Part shown: positions 47,101-64,000 of the stretch, one piece after another
How positions within the stretch are numbered: the first letter of the stretch is position 1
Layout of the letters: each line of letters opens with the position of its first letter
The notes under the pieces: generated by a model
What the model was told of the DNA's origin: nothing
Databases searched by the model: none
Seen by the model: the letters and a program-made list of their open reading frames with translations, nothing else
Translations under genes and position numbers: made by a program
Assembly: GCF_037126465.1 (NCBI RefSeq)
Contig: NC_088204.1
Span: forward strand, 19,350,804-19,414,803
From: Ornithodoros turicata
Lineage: Eukaryota > Arthropoda > Arachnida > Ixodida > Argasidae
DNA: 64,000 nucleotides
Reading direction: 5' to 3'

Positions 47101-48669
47101 TACACCAACACAAAAGGAACGTGATTCTTCAGTTAAATTGTTGGCAATTTATGAGTGAAAGAATCCGAAGTTTACGCTTCTCCTCTCCTCCTGAAGAAAT
47201 GCGACAGGCCTCGGATTGGTCTCCTAAAATGATCCCCTGTGATGATTGGACTGATTTTGATGATTGGATAATTTGATGACGTGATTGGGCTAATAACCGT
47301 TTTGAGGAGACCAATGAGAGCCCACTCTGCATTGTCTGCCTTCTTGAGAAGGAGAGGGAAATTGTATATTGCGGTTTCCTTTCATTTGAGAAAACTTTGC
47401 ACTCTTGTGCCCTTTAAAGTGAAAGTCTGGAGCTGTTGCTTGTTAGTGAGACTAGATCTGTATTTGGCTGTGAGTTGCATGTAGATGTCACATACAAAAT
47501 TTCATGCGAGTGGCCAAGTACATTAATCGCATACGTAAATGCAATAGTCTTCTTTTTTGTGGCTCCTATCAGTATGACAGTGAGCAGTGTTTTATCACAA
47601 AAGTCAGCAAAGATGCCTCACCATTTTCCACAGTGTTTGCGCAAGATTCCTTGTTGACACGATTGGCAAACCAATCTATCGATCAACTCTAGTCATGGAA
47701 TAAGACGTCAGCGGGCTAAATGTCTGGCCATGAATTAAGTTTCAGCCAATAGTAAGAAGAAATTGAGAGAACCATCATGGTTGCTACCTTATGCTAAACT
47801 GTTACTCACCATTCCCTGTTCCAGACATTGTCCGACAACTCTGCCAAGGAATGTACCTTTGGTGATCTCACGCGCCCATTCCCATCGGCATACGTGCAAC
47901 ATGAGGACAGTCCAGCCCTGCAGAAGCCCTTCCATTCTCTTCGGGACCATCCATTGGACGGCGAACTGGAGAGCATTCTTCGCCAGCTAGACGACTTGCT
48001 TTCAGAGCCCAAACCAGGTGATATGCAGTTGTTTTAGCAAACTGGGAACAAGCATTTCTTCCGTTTGTAAATTGCATTGCTTAGAAGTTCTAGGGCAGGG
48101 AGAGGCCAGAACAAAATCTAGAAGAGTGAGAGAGAAATGGGGGGAAAGCAAAGGGTTTGCAAGGAGGCGGCGCCTTCTTGCAACATCCAAGCCCAGGAGC
48201 TGCCATGATAGATAAGCCACAGCCCTTCGACGTGTGAACGCCACTTCGCCCGGTATCCAATCCGATACAGGTCTTATTTTTCCTGCGAGCTCTATGTATG
48301 AATTGCGTTCATCTTGTCTGCTATCATCGGGTATGCATGGACTGCTTCCAATTCCACAAGGAAGGGGTATCGTACTGTGCAGACCTTCGAGAGAGAGAGA
48401 GAGAGAGATACCTTTGTAACACGTTAAGGCTACCGTATCGTTCATGGCGGCTCAGTTGTTGAGATATCCCTATTTGCCGCCTTGGTTTCTAGGTATTATG
48501 AGAGTTCTACGTCTCATCCTTCACAGCAGAAGGGTTACATCAACCCACGATAACTTATTCCGCCCTGGTAATCTTTCTTTAAGGTTACAACTCTGCTGTC
48601 AAGAACAACGTGCGAGAAACCGTCACTCACGTGCAGCAGGTCATGGATCGCATGAAGCAAGGTTCCTGA
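35139..48669 (+). CDS. Dystrophin-family WW-EF-ZZ protein, dystrotelin-like
   Basis: Sixteen plus-strand exons close in phase: 35139-35194, 36122-36258, 37728-37932, 39304-39389, 39481-39560, 39616-39690, 39750-39861, 40266-40320, 40590-40701, 40814-40929, 44333-44411, 44496-44581, 44655-44790, 45799-46128, 47825-48017 and 48584-48669 (647 residues). Residues 1-33 form a WW domain (W5, W27, QWDHPEM). An EF-hand-like region follows: KYAAYRTGAKLIFLQKEL, LLQNVFDPKRKGTMTVLQVK, RIPEFLGEKLSFGS and WLLKEPQNLVWISTFYRM. The ZZ zinc finger has C257, C260, C272, C275, C281, C284, H294 and H298. A coiled coil (about 375-400, LESIIERLERENR) precedes a Pro-rich tail ending DRMKQGS. The spectrin repeats of dystrophin are absent. 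An in-frame TAG at 35082-35084 precedes the start. It is probably a dystroglycan or cytoskeletal linker; the ligand is unknown. Dystrobrevin is less likely because dystrobrevins lack WW. Confidence 0.92.
37848..38207 (+). repeat. Partial exon-3 duplication of the dystrotelin-like gene
   Basis: The end of exon 3 plus its donor and the start of intron 3 (37848-37985) recur at about 38079-38207. Both share TTCCGGAGAGCTCC, TTCATCAGCAGAAAG and CTCGCCTCTCTGGCACTCAA. The second copy has a 1-nt deletion near its start and base changes at the donor, so it is a decayed exon copy and not a usable alternative exon. Confidence 0.85.
41180..41604. mobile_element. Short TIR element, copy 2
   Basis: Related to 10880-11341. 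It runs from CTGCCAACGCCACCTAGA to TCTAGGAGGTGTTGGCA with a shared interior (CGTTCTGCGAATTCAAGAAC, TTGGCTACGGCCGTTGAAAA). It lies in intron 10 of the dystrotelin-like gene and is non-coding. Confidence 0.75.
42780..43187. mobile_element. Truncated copy of the GTAGGGGTGTGCGAAT element
   Basis: Colinear with the right half of 20711-21554: shared GTGTTGGTCCTGCAGCA, TCAGGTGAAGCCCACTTTCG, then TTCGAATATTAGCTATTCG-type arrays. The left end has lost recognisable homology. Confidence 0.75.
45194..45404. mobile_element. Palindromic 211-bp MITE, copy 2, TA-flanked
   Basis: Same length and ends as 27676-27886 (CAGGGTGTTTGCTCTAACG at left, GAGCAAGCACCCTG at right), flanked by TA. The central loop region differs most. 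It is located in intron 13 of the dystrotelin-like gene. Confidence 0.9.
46287..46650. mobile_element. Repeat with CAGGGTGCCTACC start
   Basis: The left end CAGGGTGCCTACCAACCTGG is followed by GGGGAATTATCGGGGAATTT. Toward the right the sequence has AAAAGTCGGGGAATTTGAGG and TTGAGGGCTAC. The start motif is typical of a widespread hAT-type repeat; the right limit is approximate. A 15-nt G run is at 46355-46369. Confidence 0.5.
48391..48409. repeat. (GA)n microsatellite
   Basis: Uninterrupted GA dinucleotide run of about nine units in the last intron of the dystrotelin-like gene. Confidence 0.8.
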
Positions 48670-48853
48670 AGCTGTTTGTAATTAATACATCAGAAACAGC
48701 GATCGCCTTGGCAACAAAGTGCGAGAAGTGCTTGATATTGTGTGAGAGAGAATTCTGTTCATATGGCTTATTGTTATTATGCAGCTTGCTGGCATCAGAG
48801 TGTGTGATTGTTTCACGGACACTTTTTGTATGGGCGACATGTATGTATGTGCT

Positions 48854-49067
48854 CAGGGCCGGTGCTAAGGGTGTGAGGGAAAGGTGTAAGGGGTGTAAGG
48901 GCCTGAGGCAAAGGCACATCGCGGGACCTGTTTGACACGATTAAGTGCATACTTGATATTTTAAAAAAAAGTAATCCCTGGTTGAGGGCTTCGTGCGCGG
49001 GGCCTATGCGAGCACGGGGCTTAAGGCGGTCACCTTACTTGCCCCCTCCCCCCTATTGCCGGCCCTG
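48854..49067. mobile_element. hAT-type MITE with 8-bp TSD TATGTGCT
   Basis: Termini CAGGGCCGGTGCTAAGG and TTGCCGGCCCTG form inverted ends. TATGTGCT flanks it at 48846-48853 and 49068-49075. It is only 214 bp, purine-rich inside and non-coding. It sits 185 bp past the stop of the dystrotelin-like gene. Confidence 0.92.
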
Positions 49068-49075
49068 TATGTGCT

Positions 49076-50956
49076 TAGCTTGTTGAAGAGTACCTCGGAG
49101 AAGTCAATATTTTCTTAGGAACACATTACACTTGTCTTCGTTGCTTTGTATTCTGTGCACAATACGGTCGAGTCAAGCTGTTCGCTTAGCTGTTGTCATA
49201 CATTTTTTTTTTTACTATGGCACCAAGTGCTTGTGCTGGATTGTGCAGTACATGTGCTTTGAGCTGGAAGAGAGATGGAAAGAAAGAATTTGCAGTAAAA
49301 AATGGCGCATAAACGGTGTACAAAAGGACTGTACGTGCTGAACTTAGATGGTGATATGATCCACAAAAACTGAACAAGAAGCCATTGTTCCGTCCATTGT
49401 GATGAAAATAAAATCTAGAAAGTGCGTAGTTTTAAGTTACTCTCAGCTTTGACATACCTGTACTTAATTTAATTCGTATATGGTTCGGTACCACCACGTT
49501 GTAAGTGGGCTCGTAGAATGCTGCGTGTAGAATTGCATGTTATGGTTCTTGCAGCAAGCAAACTTGTCACAAATGCAGCGAAAACATGCATACTACTGTA
49601 AGGAAAGGTAACGCCAAAACCTGCAGTGGTGGTGTGAATAGAACTTACAAAATTGCACCAGAATAATATTAATTATGAAAAGTATTTTTGGTTTGGGGGA
49701 ACTTTGTTCAAAGCACATTGTTTCTTTTTACTCATGCTACATGGTAAATTGTAGCTGAAACTGTTCACTGAGCAACAATCAACTGACATTCAAGTGCTCT
49801 TATAATTGTGTAGCAGAACTGGTGCCATGCTCTTTGTAATTTGTGACAAATTGAGAAGTGTATATTAATAAATGGTGTGCTGGCCATCTTGTGTGTCCTA
49901 CTCTTGAATGCTTGTCATGAACCACGAGTTATTTCTGGATGCGCTGACCTGTGGATTTCAGTCACTGCATTACTGAAATTAATACCCAAAGCCAAGAAAG
50001 AGGATGACTGAAGAGTCACAAGCAGCCTATTGTATGGTCCAGATAAGTTTTAAAAAGAGCGTGTTGGGAATGAGGAAGCATCACAGCCTGATGTTCAACT
50101 GTGCAAAAATGCAAGGTGTTGGTGAGGTGAGTGTTTCTGAAGGTCATGTGCCGGATTGCCAAGCCACTTGGAACCATTTTCGACGTCGTACTTTGGCGGA
50201 CGCGCAGAATTTTTTATCGGTTGCGTTACTCTGGGTAATTCAAAGAAACAAAGGTGACACGCAGGAAAAATGCCTGCATGATGGTATTACATGAATAAAT
50301 CTTAGCTGAAAACAGTTTATCTGGGTTAAATATAACCCTTGACACGTCGATATGGGTAATTCTAAGCAGCTATATATAGTATAGAGGTGTGAGCCGGTGC
50401 CGTTATATCTGCGCGACATTCCTATTTGCGGGTAGAAATCGAACGTTTTGATATCCGCGCAGATATAACGGCTGTATGATATGTTTGATATGTATCGGGA
50501 GAAAGGTGAGCTCGCGTAGTTGCAAAGCTAACAAGATTTGAATTTTAGCAACGCAGACCGACGCAATGGATAGAACTACGTATGTAGAACGGAACGATAT
50601 TCAGTTGATGTTACGCTGGCTACACGACAATTCGAAACCGAAACTCAATCACGGTTTGTCAGTCCCGCAGTACTGCAGCTAAAGTTATAAAAAAAAGTCC
50701 ATCCATAACAACTAGCTTTAACTCCACACGTCAAATAAATTAAGTAGTGTTATTTTCAACCGTTCATTGTTATTTTTTGCTTTGACAACTTCCAACGAGC
50801 TCAAAGACAGAAAACAAAATTCCCTCCACAACATAAGGTTCGCAGCCATCTGAGTGTCATTTTAAAAACTGCATTTTGGAACCGTTGTGTTCTCCAGAAC
50901 GGACTGTTGATGTTACAGTTTTCGGGGACCTTCAAGAAACGACTGAAATAATCAGA
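49076..50956. other. Intergenic plus presumed KIF2 promoter and 5' UTR
   Basis: No further exon is recognised. AATAAA at 49407-49412 could be the poly(A) signal of the upstream gene. The KIF2 promoter and any non-coding first exon should be in the right part; nothing diagnostic was seen. Confidence 0.4.

Positions 50957-64000
<13,044 letters not shown>

Noticed and set aside
35139..48669. Alternative call: dystrobrevin
   Set aside because: An N-terminal WW domain is present and only one coiled coil is seen. Dystrobrevins lack WW and have a longer paired coiled-coil region.

Overview
This is a eukaryotic nuclear window with six protein-coding genes. All are heavily split by introns with GT-AG boundaries, plus one GC-AG intron. 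The genes sit in AT-leaning DNA packed with short non-autonomous transposons, foldback elements, homopolymer G/C runs and a degenerate mariner. A minus-strand tRNA-derived SINE (about 51916-52213), whose 3' part looks to me like the tick SINE Ruka from memory, and the intron-rich orthologue set suggest an arthropod, most likely a chelicerate such as an ixodid tick. The species call is inference; the gene calls rest on exon-by-exon translation with phases that close.

Layout, left to right: (1) 1-2754, minus: DNAJC25 (J-domain membrane co-chaperone), 11 exons, C-terminus cut off by the window start. (2) 2755-8864: intergenic, with a hAT-like relic and a dead mariner transposase. (3) 8865-16338, minus: SLC37A4 (ER glucose-6-phosphate transporter), 9 exons, 434 residues. 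(4) 16339-16978: 640-bp divergent promoter region with a palindromic CRE. (5) 16979-28350, plus: SASS6 (centriole cartwheel protein SAS-6), 16 exons, 628 residues, introns full of transposons. (6) 28351-32859: intergenic repeats. (7) 32860-33632, minus: PLGRKT-like small membrane protein, 4 exons, 157 residues, lacking the C-terminal lysine of the vertebrate protein. (8) 35139-48669, plus: a compact dystrophin-family protein (WW, EF-hand-like region, ZZ, coiled coil; dystrotelin-like), 16 exons, 647 residues. (9) 50957-64000, plus: kinesin-13 (KIF2), first 353 residues, running off the window end.

The genes are ordinary housekeeping loci with no sign of functional clustering. SASS6 (centriole assembly) and KIF2 (microtubule depolymerase) are both microtubule-system genes, but they are 22 kb apart with unrelated genes between. 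The most distinctive content is the transposon layer. Five elements have perfect 8-bp target-site duplications and CAG-type hAT termini, one of them only 4 nt inside a SASS6 intron. A 211-bp palindromic element occurs twice, and a 824-bp long-TIR element shares its ends; all three are flanked by TA. The dystrotelin-like gene also carries a decayed copy of part of its exon 3 and duplicated intron segments.
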